Notes: a model not told the origin generated them from the letters alone. A DNA stretch of 48,613 nucleotides from Corynebacterium sp. (GCF_030532965.1 NZ_JAUNKC010000025.1:1-48613), one strand, 5' to 3'; shown: positions 9,815-20,221, counted from the stretch's first letter. Program-made: numbers and translations.

Positions 9815-11530
9815 ATGACCGCTGTGGTGCCACGGCAGGAGAATTACTCCGAGCCAACTCGGCCCGCACCGACCGGAGGAGCCCGCATCGGCTCTCTGGC
9901 CTGGAAGATGTTGACCACCACCGACCACAAATTGCTGGGCATCATGTACATCATCATGTCCTTCGTGTGGTTCTTCCTTGGTGGCTTGATGGCACTTCTT
10001 ATCCGTGCCGAGCTTTTCACCCCAGGACTTCAGTTCCTGTCCAACGAACAATTCAACCAGTTGTTCACCATGCACGGCACGATCATGCTGCTGGCATTCG
10101 GTACCCCCGTTGTGTGGGGCTTCGCAAACTACGTGTTGCCGCTTCAGATCGGCGCGCCTGACGTTGCGTTCCCTCGGTTGAATGCGTTCGGTTTCTGGAT
10201 CACCAGCATCGGCGTTGTCGCAATGTTGGCAGGCTTCCTGACCCCAGGTGGCGCTGCTGACTTCGGCTGGACCATGTACCTGCCGCTGGCGGACTCTATC
10301 CACTCCCCAGGCATCGGCTCTGACATGTGGATCGTGGGTGTGGGTGCAACCGGTGTCGGTACCGTTGCTTCCGCAATTAACATGATCACCACCCTGCTGA
10401 CCATGCGTGCCCCAGGCATGACTTTGTTCCGTATGCCGATCTTCTGCTGGAACATCTTCGTTGCTTCCGTCATCGTGCTCATGATCTTCCCACTGCTGCT
10501 CGCTGCCGCATTGGGTGTACTGTACGACCGCAAGCTGGGCGGACATATCTACGATCCGGGTAACGGCGGTGCCATCCTGTGGCAGCACCTATTTTGGTTC
10601 TTCGGTCACCCTGAGGTGTACGTCCTCGCACTGCCATTCTTCGGCATTGTTTCCGAGATCATCCCAGTGTTCAGCCGTAAGCCAATGTTCGGTTACATCG
10701 GCCTGGTATTCGCTACCTTGTCCATTGGTTCGCTATCCATGGCTGTGTGGGCACACCACATGTTCGTGACCGGCGCGATCTTGCTGCCATTCTTCTCCTT
10801 CATGACCTTCCTGATCTCGGTTCCAACCGGCGTGAAGTTCTTCAACTGGCTGGGCACCATGTGGAAGGGTCACATCTCCTGGGAGACCCCAATGATCTGG
10901 GCAGTGGGCTTCTTGGTTACTTTCCTCTTCGGTGGTTTGACCGGTATTATGCTCGCGTCTCCGCCATTGGACTTCCACTTGGCTGAGTCTTACTTCCTGA
11001 TCGCTCACTTCCACTACACCCTGTTCGGTACCGTGGTATTCGCCGCCGTTGCTGGCGTGTACTTCTGGTTCCCGAAGATGACCGGCCGTATGTTGGACGA
11101 GCGTCTGGGTAAGGTTCACTTCTGGTTGACCTTCATCGGCTTCCACGGCACCTTCCTGATCCAGCACTGGGTCGGCAACATGGGTATGCCTCGTCGCTAC
11201 GCCGACTACCTTGACTCCGACGGTTTCACCACGCTGAACCAGATCTCCACCGTGTTCTCCTTCCTGCTGGGCATGTCTGTGATCCCGTTCATTTGGAACG
11301 TGATCAAGTCCTGGCGCTACGGTGAGATCGTTACCGTGGACGATCCATGGGGTTACGGCAACTCCTTAGAATGGGCTACCTCTTGCCCACCGCCACGCCA
11401 CAACTTCGTTTCCATGCCTCGTATCCGCTCGGAGCGTCCTGCATTCGAGCTGCACTATCCACACATGGTGGAGCGGATGCGTCGTGAAGCTCACGTTGGG
11501 CACCACACCGAGCCGGTGAACAAGAAGTAA
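9815..11530 (+). CDS. ctaD: Cytochrome c oxidase aa3, subunit I
   Basis: A 571-residue membrane protein with about twelve hydrophobic helices. It catalyses O2 reduction and proton pumping at the end of the respiratory chain. Cofactor ligands are visible: His87 for heme a (MHGTIML), His265 with cross-linked Tyr269 (HPEVY) plus His314/His315 for CuB, and His398/His400 for heme a3 and heme a (HFHY). AGGAGG sits five bases before the ATG. It stands alone, as in other corynebacteria where the other oxidase subunits are encoded elsewhere. A GlxR-like site lies upstream. Confidence 0.97.
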   Translation: MTAVVPRQENYSEPTRPAPTGGARIGSLAWKMLTTTDHKLLGIMYIIMSFVWFFLGGLMALLIRAELFTPGLQFLSNEQFNQLFTMHGTIMLLAFGTPVVWGFANYVLPLQIGAPDVAFPRLNAFGFWITSIGVVAMLAGFLTPGGAADFGWTMYLPLADSIHSPGIGSDMWIVGVGATGVGTVASAINMITTLLTMRAPGMTLFRMPIFCWNIFVASVIVLMIFPLLLAAALGVLYDRKLGGHIYDPGNGGAILWQHLFWFFGHPEVYVLALPFFGIVSEIIPVFSRKPMFGYIGLVFATLSIGSLSMAVWAHHMFVTGAILLPFFSFMTFLISVPTGVKFFNWLGTMWKGHISWETPMIWAVGFLVTFLFGGLTGIMLASPPLDFHLAESYFLIAHFHYTLFGTVVFAAVAGVYFWFPKMTGRMLDERLGKVHFWLTFIGFHGTFLIQHWVGNMGMPRRYADYLDSDGFTTLNQISTVFSFLLGMSVIPFIWNVIKSWRYGEIVTVDDPWGYGNSLEWATSCPPPRHNFVSMPRIRSERPAFELHYPHMVERMRREAHVGHHTEPVNKK

Positions 11531-11560
11531 AGTCTTTAACTACCTCACTGACTTTTCGAT

Positions 11561-11606
11561 AAAAGGGTTAAAGGGACATTGGATGTCTCCTTTAACCCTT
11601 TTTGGT
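11561..11606 (+). terminator. Terminator of ctaD
   Basis: A 16-base arm starting AAAAGGGTTAAAGG pairs with CCTTTAACCCTTTTT after a short loop. It is very strong and ends in a T run. Confidence 0.9.
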
Positions 11607-11658
11607 TTCCCCTTGTTGAGGGCAGCGAAGAGGTTGGAATTTCTCCGGCCCGATTTTC

Positions 11659-12945
11659 ATGGAAGAATACAACAACGTGTCTGATGCAAATTCCACTCAG
11701 TTAACGGTTGCGCTACAACACGGGTTGATCCCCGCAGTGGTCACTATCTCTGGCAAGGACCGCCCCGGGGTGACGGCCGCATTCTTCCGGGTGTTAGCGG
11801 CAAATGGCGTGCAGGTGCTTGACGTTGAGCAGTCGCAGTTCCGCGGTTATTTATCGCTTGCCGCTTTCGTCGGCATCGCCCCGGAGGGGGTGGACAATCT
11901 TGAGGAAGGCCTGAGGGAAACCCTCAAGGGGTATGGCCAGATCGTTTCCGTGGAATTGCAGTCCGAAGCGCAGTCTTCTCGCCCCCGCTCCACCCACGAG
12001 ATAGTGATTCTCGGTAACCCGGTGGAGGCTAAGGATATTTCCCGAATTGGCCAAACGCTTGCCGATTACGGCGCCAATATCGACACTATCCGGGGCATTG
12101 CGGATTACCCGGTGACGGGTCTGGAGCTCAAAGTAACCATTCCGAACCCGAAGCCGGGCGGTGGTATTCCCATCCGTAAGGCGTTGGCTCAGCTCACTCC
12201 AGAACTGGGGGTGGACATTGCCATCGAACGAGCCGGTTTACAGCGGCGGTCGAAGCGATTGATCTGTTTCGATTGCGACTCGACCTTGATTACCGGTGAG
12301 GTTATCGAGATGCTCGCGGCCCATGCCGGGCGCGAGAAGGAGGTCGCCGAAGTGACCGAACGCGCCATGCGCGGCGAATTGGATTTCGAGGAGTCGTTGC
12401 GGGAGCGGGTGAAAACCCTCGCGGGTTTGGATGCGTCCGTTATCGATAAGGTGGCAGCGGATATTGTGCTGACGCCGGGTGCGCGCACCACCATCCGCAC
12501 GTTGAAGCGGCTGGGGTATAAGACAGCTGTGGTCTCTGGTGGCTTCATCCAGGTTTTGTCGGATTTGGCCGAAGAACTTGACCTCGATTACGTTCGTGCC
12601 AATACCTTGGAGATCGTCGATGGGAAGCTGACCGGAAACGTCATCGGCAAGGTGGTGGACCGAGCCGCCAAGGCCGAGTTCTTGGCGGAGTTTGCTGCCG
12701 ATTCCGGCCTGGAAATGCACCAAACCGTGGCCGTCGGTGACGGCGCGAATGACATCGACATGATTTCCGCTGCCGGTTTAGGCATTGCCTTCAACGCCAA
12801 GCCCGCGTTGCGGGAAGTAGCGGATACGTCCGTTAATTCGCCGTTTTTGGACGAGGTGCTGCACATGCTGGGCATAACCCGCGCCGAGGTCGACGCCGCC
12901 GACGAGCATGCAGGCACCGTCCACCGAGTTCCGTTGGAGCAATAG
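11659..12945 (+). CDS. serB: Phosphoserine phosphatase with two ACT domains
   Basis: A 428-residue protein catalysing the last step of serine synthesis (O-phosphoserine to serine). Two ACT-type ligand-binding domains span about 20-100 and 112-190. A HAD phosphatase domain follows, with Asp205 and Asp207 of the DxDST motif (FDCDSTL), the SGGF motif and GDGAND near 357. An alternative start is the GTG at 11677, which has GGAAGAA nine bases upstream, whereas the ATG at 11659 has no good ribosome binding site. The next gene starts directly after the stop. Confidence 0.93.
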   Translation: MEEYNNVSDANSTQLTVALQHGLIPAVVTISGKDRPGVTAAFFRVLAANGVQVLDVEQSQFRGYLSLAAFVGIAPEGVDNLEEGLRETLKGYGQIVSVELQSEAQSSRPRSTHEIVILGNPVEAKDISRIGQTLADYGANIDTIRGIADYPVTGLELKVTIPNPKPGGGIPIRKALAQLTPELGVDIAIERAGLQRRSKRLICFDCDSTLITGEVIEMLAAHAGREKEVAEVTERAMRGELDFEESLRERVKTLAGLDASVIDKVAADIVLTPGARTTIRTLKRLGYKTAVVSGGFIQVLSDLAEELDLDYVRANTLEIVDGKLTGNVIGKVVDRAAKAEFLAEFAADSGLEMHQTVAVGDGANDIDMISAAGLGIAFNAKPALREVADTSVNSPFLDEVLHMLGITRAEVDAADEHAGTVHRVPLEQ

Positions 12946-13716
12946 GTGCTCGACCCACATTCGGAATACTTCGCCACCGCTTCTCGACGCCTCCAGGCCG
13001 CAGCGGCGGACCGGGACTGGGACGATCACGGTGAAGACCCCACCGACCCAGAATCCATTCACGCCATGCAGATCGTGCTGAATATCCCGAAGCTCAATCC
13101 GCCGCCGCAACTAGCATTGGTGGCCGCAGCGGCGGAGGCGACGGTGCGGTTGTGCTTAGATGACCGGGCGGGTTTCGGCTTTGAACCAGGTGATGGCTCA
13201 TTCGCCGCCGCAATCGACGCGTGGTACCAGCACCGGATACGGAAAGTAACCCGCCGCGCCCGCAATGCGGCCTGGGAGCGGGTGCAGCTGGTTCCCGGGG
13301 TCACCGCCACCTACGAGCAGGCGGCGGCGCGTGCGATAGTGCCCAGTGCGGTCTATCGGGTCGACCCAGCGGTGGCGAAACTCCAGATCGGTGGAACTAA
13401 CGTCGACGATGGGGACGTCGACAAGCGGCCAAGTGGGTGCCCGCATATTTACTTGGATTCTGGTTTGGCTATGTCGACCGGAAAACTGGCCGCGCAGGCC
13501 GGACACGCGTCGATGCTCCTGGCCGCCGCCAGGCCGCTGGACTGGGTGCGTGAGTGGGCGAACGGTGGCTTCCCGCTCGCGGTGGAAATGGTTGATGCGC
13601 AGACTTTCGGTCAGCTGCGCGAGCACGCGGACGTTGTGGTCGTCCGCGATGCGGGGTTTACCGAGGTTGCTGCCGGGAGTGCTACGGCGATTGCCGCCCC
13701 GCAGGCTATACTTTAG
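12946..13716 (+). CDS. Pth2-like peptidyl-tRNA hydrolase with a long N-terminal extension
   Basis: A 256-residue protein. The C-terminal half (about 165-256) carries Pth2-type signatures: MSTGKLAAQAGHA and VRDAGFTEVAAGSATAIA. Pth2 releases peptides from stray peptidyl-tRNA. Residues 1-160 have no fold I recognise and more than double the usual Pth2 length of about 115-120. The GTG start immediately follows the serB stop, so translation is probably coupled to serB. The assignment rests on the C-terminal motifs; enzymatic activity is unproven. Confidence 0.75.
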   Translation: MLDPHSEYFATASRRLQAAAADRDWDDHGEDPTDPESIHAMQIVLNIPKLNPPPQLALVAAAAEATVRLCLDDRAGFGFEPGDGSFAAAIDAWYQHRIRKVTRRARNAAWERVQLVPGVTATYEQAAARAIVPSAVYRVDPAVAKLQIGGTNVDDGDVDKRPSGCPHIYLDSGLAMSTGKLAAQAGHASMLLAAARPLDWVREWANGGFPLAVEMVDAQTFGQLREHADVVVVRDAGFTEVAAGSATAIAAPQAIL

Positions 13717-13756
13717 TCCGGAGAAAATATCGACTTAACAGGCGGAAAGATAGAAA

Positions 13757-14500
13757 ATGGCGCGCACTCGCGGCTGGGTACCGGATCAACACGGTGCGTG
13801 GGTTATGGTTTTCTTACCGTTCGTCTTAGGCGTCATCATCGCCAGGCCCCACCTTATCCACCTGCCGCTGTTTATTGCCTGGCTGGTGGGCTATTTCTGT
13901 TTCTTCGCCGCCTCCCTGTGGTTCAAGGCGCGCCCCAATAGGAAACCGCACTACCTACCGCCGCTTATCACATACGGGATGGTCTCCGCGCTCGCTTGCC
14001 TGCTAACCCTCTGGCTTAACCCCCACCTGCTGTGGTTCGGCCTGCTGTTTACCCCGCTGGTTGCCGTAGCCGCATGGGAGGCGATCAAACGTCGCCCCCG
14101 ATCGCTGGCATCGGGAATCGCAACGGTTCTGGCCAGCGCCCTCATGCTGCCGGTCACGGTGGCCGCCGCTGGTGCCGATCCGTGGTCGGTGTGGGCGCGC
14201 ACCCTTCTGGTCGCACTGTATTTCTGCGGCACGATCCCTTACGTAAAGACGTTGATCCGGAACCGGAACGACCCCGCCTGGTTGCAAGGCTCGGTGGGCT
14301 ATCATGCGGTCGCGTTTTTCCTGGTCTCTAAACTAGCCTGGAACCAGCTGGTGAGCTGGTGGGCGCTTCCGGTGTTCCTCGCCTACGCGCTGCGTGCATG
14401 GTGGGTGCCCACCATGGGTAGAAAGTGGCGGCCGAAAGAAATCGGCATTGGGGAAATGGTTTCCAGCGCCGCGCTGGCCGCCGTTGTGTTGGCGTCTTAA
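13757..14500 (+). CDS. YwiC-like integral membrane protein
   Basis: A 247-residue protein with about seven hydrophobic helices. It has the N-terminal WVPDQHGAWVM motif and a conserved PYVKTLIRNRND loop typical of the YwiC-like family. The function of the family is unknown. The gene ends in a four-base convergent overlap with the acyl-CoA ligase on the other strand, so there is no room for a separate terminator. Confidence 0.8.
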   Translation: MARTRGWVPDQHGAWVMVFLPFVLGVIIARPHLIHLPLFIAWLVGYFCFFAASLWFKARPNRKPHYLPPLITYGMVSALACLLTLWLNPHLLWFGLLFTPLVAVAAWEAIKRRPRSLASGIATVLASALMLPVTVAAAGADPWSVWARTLLVALYFCGTIPYVKTLIRNRNDPAWLQGSVGYHAVAFFLVSKLAWNQLVSWWALPVFLAYALRAWWVPTMGRKWRPKEIGIGEMVSSAALAAVVLAS

Positions 14501-15891
14501 CCATCCTGCATAAGCCGTCGAAGAATCTTCCCCGAAGCCGAACGCGGAATGCTATCTGCAAACCGCACCTGCCGAATCCGCTCAGCTGGTGTTACCCGGC
14601 TTGCTACGGTCTCCATGACCACCGCTGCCGGTACATCGCCGACAATCACCGCGACGGGTTGCTCCTCCCCATCGGCTCCGAAGCCGCGTACCACCGCGCA
14701 GTCCAGCACGCCGGGAATGGTCAGGATGATATTTTCTAGCTTCTGCGGCGACACCTGCACCCCGTGCGATTTAATGATGTCCTTCAACCGATCCACCACG
14801 AAAAACTCCTCGCCGTCACGGGCGACGATATCGCCGGTGCGCAACCAGCCGCCGTCGACAAGCGTGGCGGCGGTGGCGGCGGCGTCGCCCAGATACCCGG
14901 CCATGACCTGCGGACCCCGCACCCACAGCTCGCCACGCGCGGATTCGGTGCTGGTTTCGGGGTCAACCACCCGCGTCTCCGTCCCCGGCACAACGCTACC
15001 GATTGACGCCATCGGCGTATCGCCGCGCTGCGCCAGGTGGGTCACCGGCGCAGCCTCGGTCATGCCGTATCCCTGAATCACCCGCGCCCCGGTTCGCTTT
15101 TCGACGACCTCCCCAGTCGCAGCCGGCAACGCAGCCGCGCCGTTGATGATCGTATGCAACGAGGAAAAATCGGTCCGATCCACCAGCGGATGCCGCGCCA
15201 ATAACGTGGCAAGCGGCGGCGCGATGAACGTGACATTAACGCCGTGCTGCTCATGAGCCTGAATAAACGACTCAGCCGCAAACGGCTGGGCGATAACCGT
15301 CGCCCCCAAGAACAACGGGGTGTGCAATAACGCCGTGAGGCCATAAATATGGCTAAACGGCAACACCGATAAACACCGCTCACCTGGCGAGATCGGAACC
15401 ACCTGAGCAAACTGCATGGTATTGGCCACCAAATTCCGGTGCGTAAGCATCACCGCCTTCGGCAGACCGGTGGTCCCCGAACTCATCGGTAAACACGCAA
15501 GCCCCGTCGGTGCAGCGTCGAAAAGACCCGAAATTTCCCCAATAGGGGGAAGGGCACGCAACCTCGCCAATTCGGTGGCGGTGATGACCATAACCGCACC
15601 GGTTGCCGACACCTGATAGGAAACATCCGCATCCGTTGCGGTCATAGGGATCGGGGTGACCACCCCACCAGCGCACAACACCGCGTGGAACGCCACCGCA
15701 AAATCCGCCCCATTGGGCAAGTGCACCCCCACCACCGCACCAGGAGAAAGATCCAACCGGGCGGCTACGCGCCGAATGTCGTCGAAAAGTTCCCGGTAAC
15801 TCAGCGCCCCTATTGGGGAAATAATCGCGGTGCGCTCCGGCGGGGCGGCGTCGAAAAGCAAGCGAGTCAACGACACATCGGGAAACTCCAT
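14497..15891 (-). CDS. AMP-forming acyl-CoA synthetase/ligase
   Basis: A 464-residue member of the adenylate-forming (ANL) superfamily, somewhat shorter than typical 500-550-residue members. Motifs: phosphate loop MSSGTTGLPK (136-145), GYGMTE, WLRTGDI, the hinge DRLKDIIK and the catalytic lysine in SASGKILRR near the C-terminus. It activates a carboxylic acid to acyl-AMP and transfers it to CoA or another acceptor; the acid cannot be told from sequence (4-coumarate/medium-chain-type relatives). The start overlaps the dinG stop by one base (TAATG), so it is co-transcribed and probably translationally coupled. Confidence 0.85.
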   Translation of the reverse strand: MEFPDVSLTRLLFDAAPPERTAIISPIGALSYRELFDDIRRVAARLDLSPGAVVGVHLPNGADFAVAFHAVLCAGGVVTPIPMTATDADVSYQVSATGAVMVITATELARLRALPPIGEISGLFDAAPTGLACLPMSSGTTGLPKAVMLTHRNLVANTMQFAQVVPISPGERCLSVLPFSHIYGLTALLHTPLFLGATVIAQPFAAESFIQAHEQHGVNVTFIAPPLATLLARHPLVDRTDFSSLHTIINGAAALPAATGEVVEKRTGARVIQGYGMTEAAPVTHLAQRGDTPMASIGSVVPGTETRVVDPETSTESARGELWVRGPQVMAGYLGDAAATAATLVDGGWLRTGDIVARDGEEFFVVDRLKDIIKSHGVQVSPQKLENIILTIPGVLDCAVVRGFGADGEEQPVAVIVGDVPAAVVMETVASRVTPAERIRQVRFADSIPRSASGKILRRLMQDG

Positions 15892-17861
15892 TAACCCGCC
15901 ACCAATCTACCCAGTGCAGCCGTCACCACAGCCTTATCCGTGGTGCGCCAAAACCGCGGCATCGAATTGAGCAAAAACCCGCCGTAACGTTTCTCCACAA
16001 TGCGCTTATCCAAAACCGCAACCACGCCCCGATCCGACACATGACGCAGCAACCTGCCCGCGCCCTGAGCCATCAATAACGCCGCATGGGTCGCAGCAAC
16101 CTCCATGAAGCCATTCCGCCCCTCCGCATCCGCAGCCTCCTTACGCGCCTGCAGCAACGGATCATCCGGGCGGGGGAACGGAATCCGATCCATAAACACC
16201 AAGGAACAACTCTTACCCGGCACATCCACCCCCTGCCACAACGTCAACGTGCCGAATAAACACGTGTTCTCCTGCTTAGCAAACCGATCCACCAACGCGC
16301 CGGTAGTATCGTCGCCCTGGCACAAAATATCGAACGGCAGGCGCGGACGCAGTAACTCCGTAGCCTGCATCGCCGCGCGCCGGGAAGAAAACAACCCCAA
16401 CGTTCGGCCACCGGCAGCCATGATCAGATCGTAAATCTCATCTACCAGCTCCTGCGGCAAACCATCGCGACCGGGCTCCGGGACATGCCGAGGCGTATAT
16501 AAAATCCCGGACTTCGCCGGATCGAACGGGGTGCCCGCATCCAAATGATCCCAGCTACCCTTCGGCAAGCCCCAGCTCGCGGCCATCGCCGTGAAATTCC
16601 CCCCAATAGTCAGCGTCGCCGAGGTAAGCACCACCGTATTGGAACCAAACAACCGGTCATGCAGCAACCCCGCCACCGACAGCGGGGCGACCTTGAGCAT
16701 CGTGCCCCGGCGCTCGTCGATTTCGGCCCACACCACATCCGAGTGCTGGGACTCGTCCGGCTGTGCAAAAACCTCCAAAATCCGCACCACACAGTCGTGC
16801 TGATCCTCAATATGGTTGGCCAAACTCAACCGCTCCGCATGCTGCTCCGGCTGATTCGCCGCCTCGCCTGCTGGGGCCTGGCCGATAGTCTGCTTTAACT
16901 GCCATAAACAATCCCGCAGCGCCGTCAACGTCGGCGCCACCTGCTCCGGCAAGTTAACCAACCGACCCGGCTCAATCCCCAACATGGATTGCTCCCACTC
17001 CGTGGCCACTTCTTTTAGCTTCTCGTCTCGCCCCTCGGCACCCAACTTACCGGCGCGCCGGGCGGTCAAGGTCAAGGTAGTGGTGGAGATTTCTGTGGTG
17101 GAAACCGAGGTGATCCGGCCGTCTAATTCGTGCGCCTCGTCGATGATGACCACGTCGTGTTCCGGTAGCACATTGACATCGAGCATCGCATCGATTGCCA
17201 GCATCGCGTGATTGGTGACAACAATATCGACGTCTTTGGCCTGCCGCCGCGCCAATTCCGCAAAACACGTGTCGCCGTGTGGGCACCGGCTCGCCCCAAT
17301 ACACTCCTTGGAGCTAACCGACACTTGCCGCCACGCCAGATCGGAGACACCTGGTTCGAGCGAGTCGCGGTCACCGGTTTCGGTCTCATTCGCCCACTCG
17401 TACAGGCGGGTTATTTGCGCCCCTAACCAGCTGACCTCGGATTCGTCGATAAGTGCTTCCTCATCGCCAGCGAGGCTCTCGGCGTGCGCGATTTTATTCT
17501 GGCACAAGTAATTATGCCGCCCCTTCATGATGGCAAAGGTGGGCCTGTTGTTTAGAACCGGCTCCAATGCGTCCGCCAACCGAGGGAGATCCCGCTCCAC
17601 CAATTGGCGTTGCAGCGCAATGGTGGCGGTGGAGACGACGACGGTGGAATCCGACAATTGCGCGTAGCGGATCGCCGGGACTAAATACGCGAGCGATTTA
17701 CCGGTGCCGGTGCCCGCCTGCACCGCCAAATGCCGCTCCGTTTCCAATGCCCGGGTAACCGCTTCCGCCATCGCCACCTGGCCAGCCCGGGTGGCACCAC
17801 CGATACTGGTGACAGCGGCGGTTAACAAGTCACCGGTAGTGCACGCTGCTTCCGTGCTCAT
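15891..17861 (-). CDS. dinG: DinG-family ATP-dependent DNA helicase
   Basis: A 656-residue XPD/DinG-type superfamily 2 helicase. Walker A is AGTGTGKS (49-56), the DEAH box is at 241-244, and four cysteines suited to a 4Fe-4S cluster are at 120, 187, 193 and 199. It unwinds DNA 5' to 3' in repair and resolves R-loops or D-loops. It lies next to pncB as in the mycobacterial Rv1329c-Rv1330c pair, with only three bases between the genes. The acyl-CoA ligase downstream overlaps by one base. Confidence 0.92.
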   Translation of the reverse strand: MSTEAACTTGDLLTAAVTSIGGATRAGQVAMAEAVTRALETERHLAVQAGTGTGKSLAYLVPAIRYAQLSDSTVVVSTATIALQRQLVERDLPRLADALEPVLNNRPTFAIMKGRHNYLCQNKIAHAESLAGDEEALIDESEVSWLGAQITRLYEWANETETGDRDSLEPGVSDLAWRQVSVSSKECIGASRCPHGDTCFAELARRQAKDVDIVVTNHAMLAIDAMLDVNVLPEHDVVIIDEAHELDGRITSVSTTEISTTTLTLTARRAGKLGAEGRDEKLKEVATEWEQSMLGIEPGRLVNLPEQVAPTLTALRDCLWQLKQTIGQAPAGEAANQPEQHAERLSLANHIEDQHDCVVRILEVFAQPDESQHSDVVWAEIDERRGTMLKVAPLSVAGLLHDRLFGSNTVVLTSATLTIGGNFTAMAASWGLPKGSWDHLDAGTPFDPAKSGILYTPRHVPEPGRDGLPQELVDEIYDLIMAAGGRTLGLFSSRRAAMQATELLRPRLPFDILCQGDDTTGALVDRFAKQENTCLFGTLTLWQGVDVPGKSCSLVFMDRIPFPRPDDPLLQARKEAADAEGRNGFMEVAATHAALLMAQGAGRLLRHVSDRGVVAVLDKRIVEKRYGGFLLNSMPRFWRTTDKAVVTAALGRLVAG

Positions 17862-17864
17862 GGA

Positions 17865-19178
17865 TTAACGCGAAAACCCGACATACCGCGTGTTAATAAC
17901 CGGCTCGTCCTTACTGAGCGCCAAGCCTTCCCACGGCAGGGTAATCAGCTGCTTGGCCAAGTAATCGCGCGACTGATCCAAGGTGGCCAAACCTGGCACA
18001 ATCTCGCCGTCCCGCATGAGCGGCACCGTAAGCTCGGTGGCGTTTAAATGACCGATGTCCGGCATATCAGCATCGAAGGGGAAGACAATTTCCTCCACCG
18101 CGGTGCCGGTGTCGCGGTGAGTACGGATCGCCCGCTTCGTTCCGCCCGCAGACTGCTTATTGCGCGACCGCTTTGCGACGGGATGACCGTCCACCTCCAC
18201 CAGCTTGTACACCATGGAAGCGGTAGGAGCCCCGGAACCGGTGACCACCGAGGTGCCCACGCCGAAGCCGTCGACCGGGTCGCCGCGCAAACCGGCGATC
18301 GCATACTCGTCCAAATCGGAGGACACGATGATCTTGGTGTTATGTGCGCCCAGCTCGTCGAGCTGCTGGCGCACCTGGCGGGTCAAAACACCCAAATCGC
18401 CGGAGTCGATCCGCACCGCACCCAATTCGGTGCCAGCCACCTCAATGGCGGTTTTCACGCCTTGAGTGATGTCGTAGGTATCGACCAATAGTGTAGTACC
18501 AACCCCGTGGGAATCCACCTGGGACTTAAACGCTGCGGCCTCATTGGGGGAACCGTCGTCGTTGATGTGCAACAACGTCCAGGCGTGGGCCGCGGTGCCG
18601 GAACCGGGAATGCCGTAGCGGTGCACCGCCTCCAGATTGGAGGTTGCGACAAAGCCCGCTAAATAGGCGGCGCGGGATGCGGTGACGGCGGCCAATTCGT
18701 GGGTGCGGCGGGACCCCATCTCGATGATCGGACGGCCATCGGCTGCGGTGACCATACGGGCGGCAGCCGAAGCGATCGCTGAATCCGCATTGAGGATCGA
18801 GAGGATAACCGTTTCTAAAATCACGCACTCGGCAAAGGTGCCGCGTACCGTCAAAATCGGGGAGTGGGGGAAATACAGTTCCCCCTCACGGTAGCCATCA
18901 ATCTGGCCGGAGAAGGAATAGGAACGCAGGTAATCGCGGGTTTCGTCGTTGAGGAAATCCAGCGACTGAATTTGCTCCTCGGTAAACCGGAATTCCTTGA
19001 TGGCGGATAACACCCGGGCGGTTCCCGCCACAACACCGTAGCGTCGCTCATTGGGCAGCCGACGGGAAAACACCTCGAAGGTGCACTTGCGGTGTGCGGT
19101 TTTATCGGCGAGAGCTGACTGCAACATGGTCAGCTCATACATGTCAGTTAATAGGGCAGTAGATTGCAAAGGATTCAC
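17865..19178 (-). CDS. pncB: Nicotinate phosphoribosyltransferase
   Basis: A 437-residue enzyme joining nicotinate and PRPP to give nicotinate mononucleotide in NAD salvage. Typical features are the N-terminal LLTDMYELTM, the central GSRRTHELAAV phosphate-binding region, the RIDSGDLG motif and GFGVGTSVVTG. The length fits bacterial PncB. It is just upstream of dinG on the same strand. Confidence 0.94.
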   Translation of the reverse strand: MNPLQSTALLTDMYELTMLQSALADKTAHRKCTFEVFSRRLPNERRYGVVAGTARVLSAIKEFRFTEEQIQSLDFLNDETRDYLRSYSFSGQIDGYREGELYFPHSPILTVRGTFAECVILETVILSILNADSAIASAAARMVTAADGRPIIEMGSRRTHELAAVTASRAAYLAGFVATSNLEAVHRYGIPGSGTAAHAWTLLHINDDGSPNEAAAFKSQVDSHGVGTTLLVDTYDITQGVKTAIEVAGTELGAVRIDSGDLGVLTRQVRQQLDELGAHNTKIIVSSDLDEYAIAGLRGDPVDGFGVGTSVVTGSGAPTASMVYKLVEVDGHPVAKRSRNKQSAGGTKRAIRTHRDTGTAVEEIVFPFDADMPDIGHLNATELTVPLMRDGEIVPGLATLDQSRDYLAKQLITLPWEGLALSKDEPVINTRYVGFSR

Positions 19179-19208
19179 AGCACCCCAGCTTAATGGCCGA
19201 GCCTACGA

Positions 19209-19778
19209 TTAGCTAAGTTGAATCACCGCAAAAGTTTTGCCATTCGCGCTAGCAACTCCGACACCGATATGGCGCAAGTCGGGTTTCCCCAGTGCCGCTT
19301 GGCTTTGCGGATCGCTGAACCAGCCGCCTAAGAAGCGGGCTGCCTTCGCATCGGTTGACGGCAACGCTGCCTGAACCATAACGACATTATCTGGCGTTGG
19401 TTTAAAACTATCCGTAGTGGCGTTACGCTCCGCCCACCGTTGGGCGGTGGAACTCAAATCAAAGCTTGGTTCCACAATGTTGCGGCCCGCCTCAATCCGC
19501 GACTGATTCAAAATATTGGTCAGATCGTTTCGGATAGTTGTATCTTCCCACAGCCGGGAGGTGTCCAACGGCTGCACCAGCTCAGAGAGCTTCGGCTGGT
19601 CGGCCTTATTGTCCGAACTGCCACCATCGTTAAGAGAATTGTATGAAGTGACCGCAGCGCTGGCGAAAGTCAAGGCCGCAAGAATCACCGACAGCAAATT
19701 TTGGATGTGCCGATATCGCTCAGGTTGGGACATTCCAGGAATCCACTGCACCAACCAATTAACAATCTGATTCATCAA
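19209..19778 (-). CDS. Membrane-anchored CAP/SCP-like extracellular protein
   Basis: A 189-residue protein. After a short cytoplasmic start, one transmembrane helix (about 28-44, LLSVILAALTFASAAV) is followed by a linker and an extracellular CAP-type domain (about 75-189) recognisable from SSTAQRWAERNA, the NVVMVQ strand, FLGGWFSDPQS and the closing HIGVGVASANGKTFAVIQL. The canonical catalytic histidines are not all apparent, so it may bind ligand rather than act as an enzyme. The role is unknown. It is transcribed towards pncB with a 30-bp gap. Confidence 0.72.
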   Translation of the reverse strand: MMNQIVNWLVQWIPGMSQPERYRHIQNLLSVILAALTFASAAVTSYNSLNDGGSSDNKADQPKLSELVQPLDTSRLWEDTTIRNDLTNILNQSRIEAGRNIVEPSFDLSSTAQRWAERNATTDSFKPTPDNVVMVQAALPSTDAKAARFLGGWFSDPQSQAALGKPDLRHIGVGVASANGKTFAVIQLS

Positions 19779-19896
19779 CTAACACCTTCCACCTGCATTT
19801 CGGTAGATCATTCTACCAAGAAAATTCTCATAAGAAATACAGTTCGACTAACCCCTCCAATGCACAGGCTTTAGGACGTTGACTATTGTATTAGCC

Positions 19897-20220
19897 ATGA
19901 ACACAAACCACACAGTCACGCTGTCTTCCCCAATGGCCTCGCCGGAACTCGACGAGGACATTGTCGTCGACGTGGCAACCAGTGAAAACCTACCCTGGTT
20001 ATGCATCGTGTGGGACGATCCAGTAAACCTCATGAGCTACGTCACCTACGTTTTTCAAACGGTTCTAGGCTACGACAAGAAACGCGCCATGGAATTAATG
20101 ATGCAAGTCCACACCGAAGGAAAAGCGGTCGTCTCCTCCGGTGAGAAAGACAAAGTAGAAGCAGACGTGAAAAAGCTCCACACCCACGGACTGTGGGCCA
20201 CCATGCAACAGGCGGGTTAA
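19897..20220 (+). CDS. clpS: ClpS adaptor of the ClpCP protease
   Basis: A 107-residue protein. The core (about 35-105) shows the ClpS pattern: [16 protein letters not shown] (N-degron pocket) and [22 protein letters not shown]. ClpS binds N-end-rule substrates and hands them to the Clp ATPase. The ATG at 19897 is preferred over an upstream TTG. It is the first gene of an operon in which DUF2017, P1 peptidase and rhomboid follow with 1-bp spacing or 4-bp overlaps. Confidence 0.92.
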   Translation: MNTNHTVTLSSPMASPELDEDIVVDVATSENLPWLCIVWDDPVNLMSYVTYVFQTVLGYDKKRAMELMMQVHTEGKAVVSSGEKDKVEADVKKLHTHGLWATMQQAG

Positions 20221-20221
20221 A

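Noticed and set aside
10144..11167. Antisense frames within ctaD
   Set aside because: All heme and copper ligands are on the plus-strand frame; the antisense frames are shadows.
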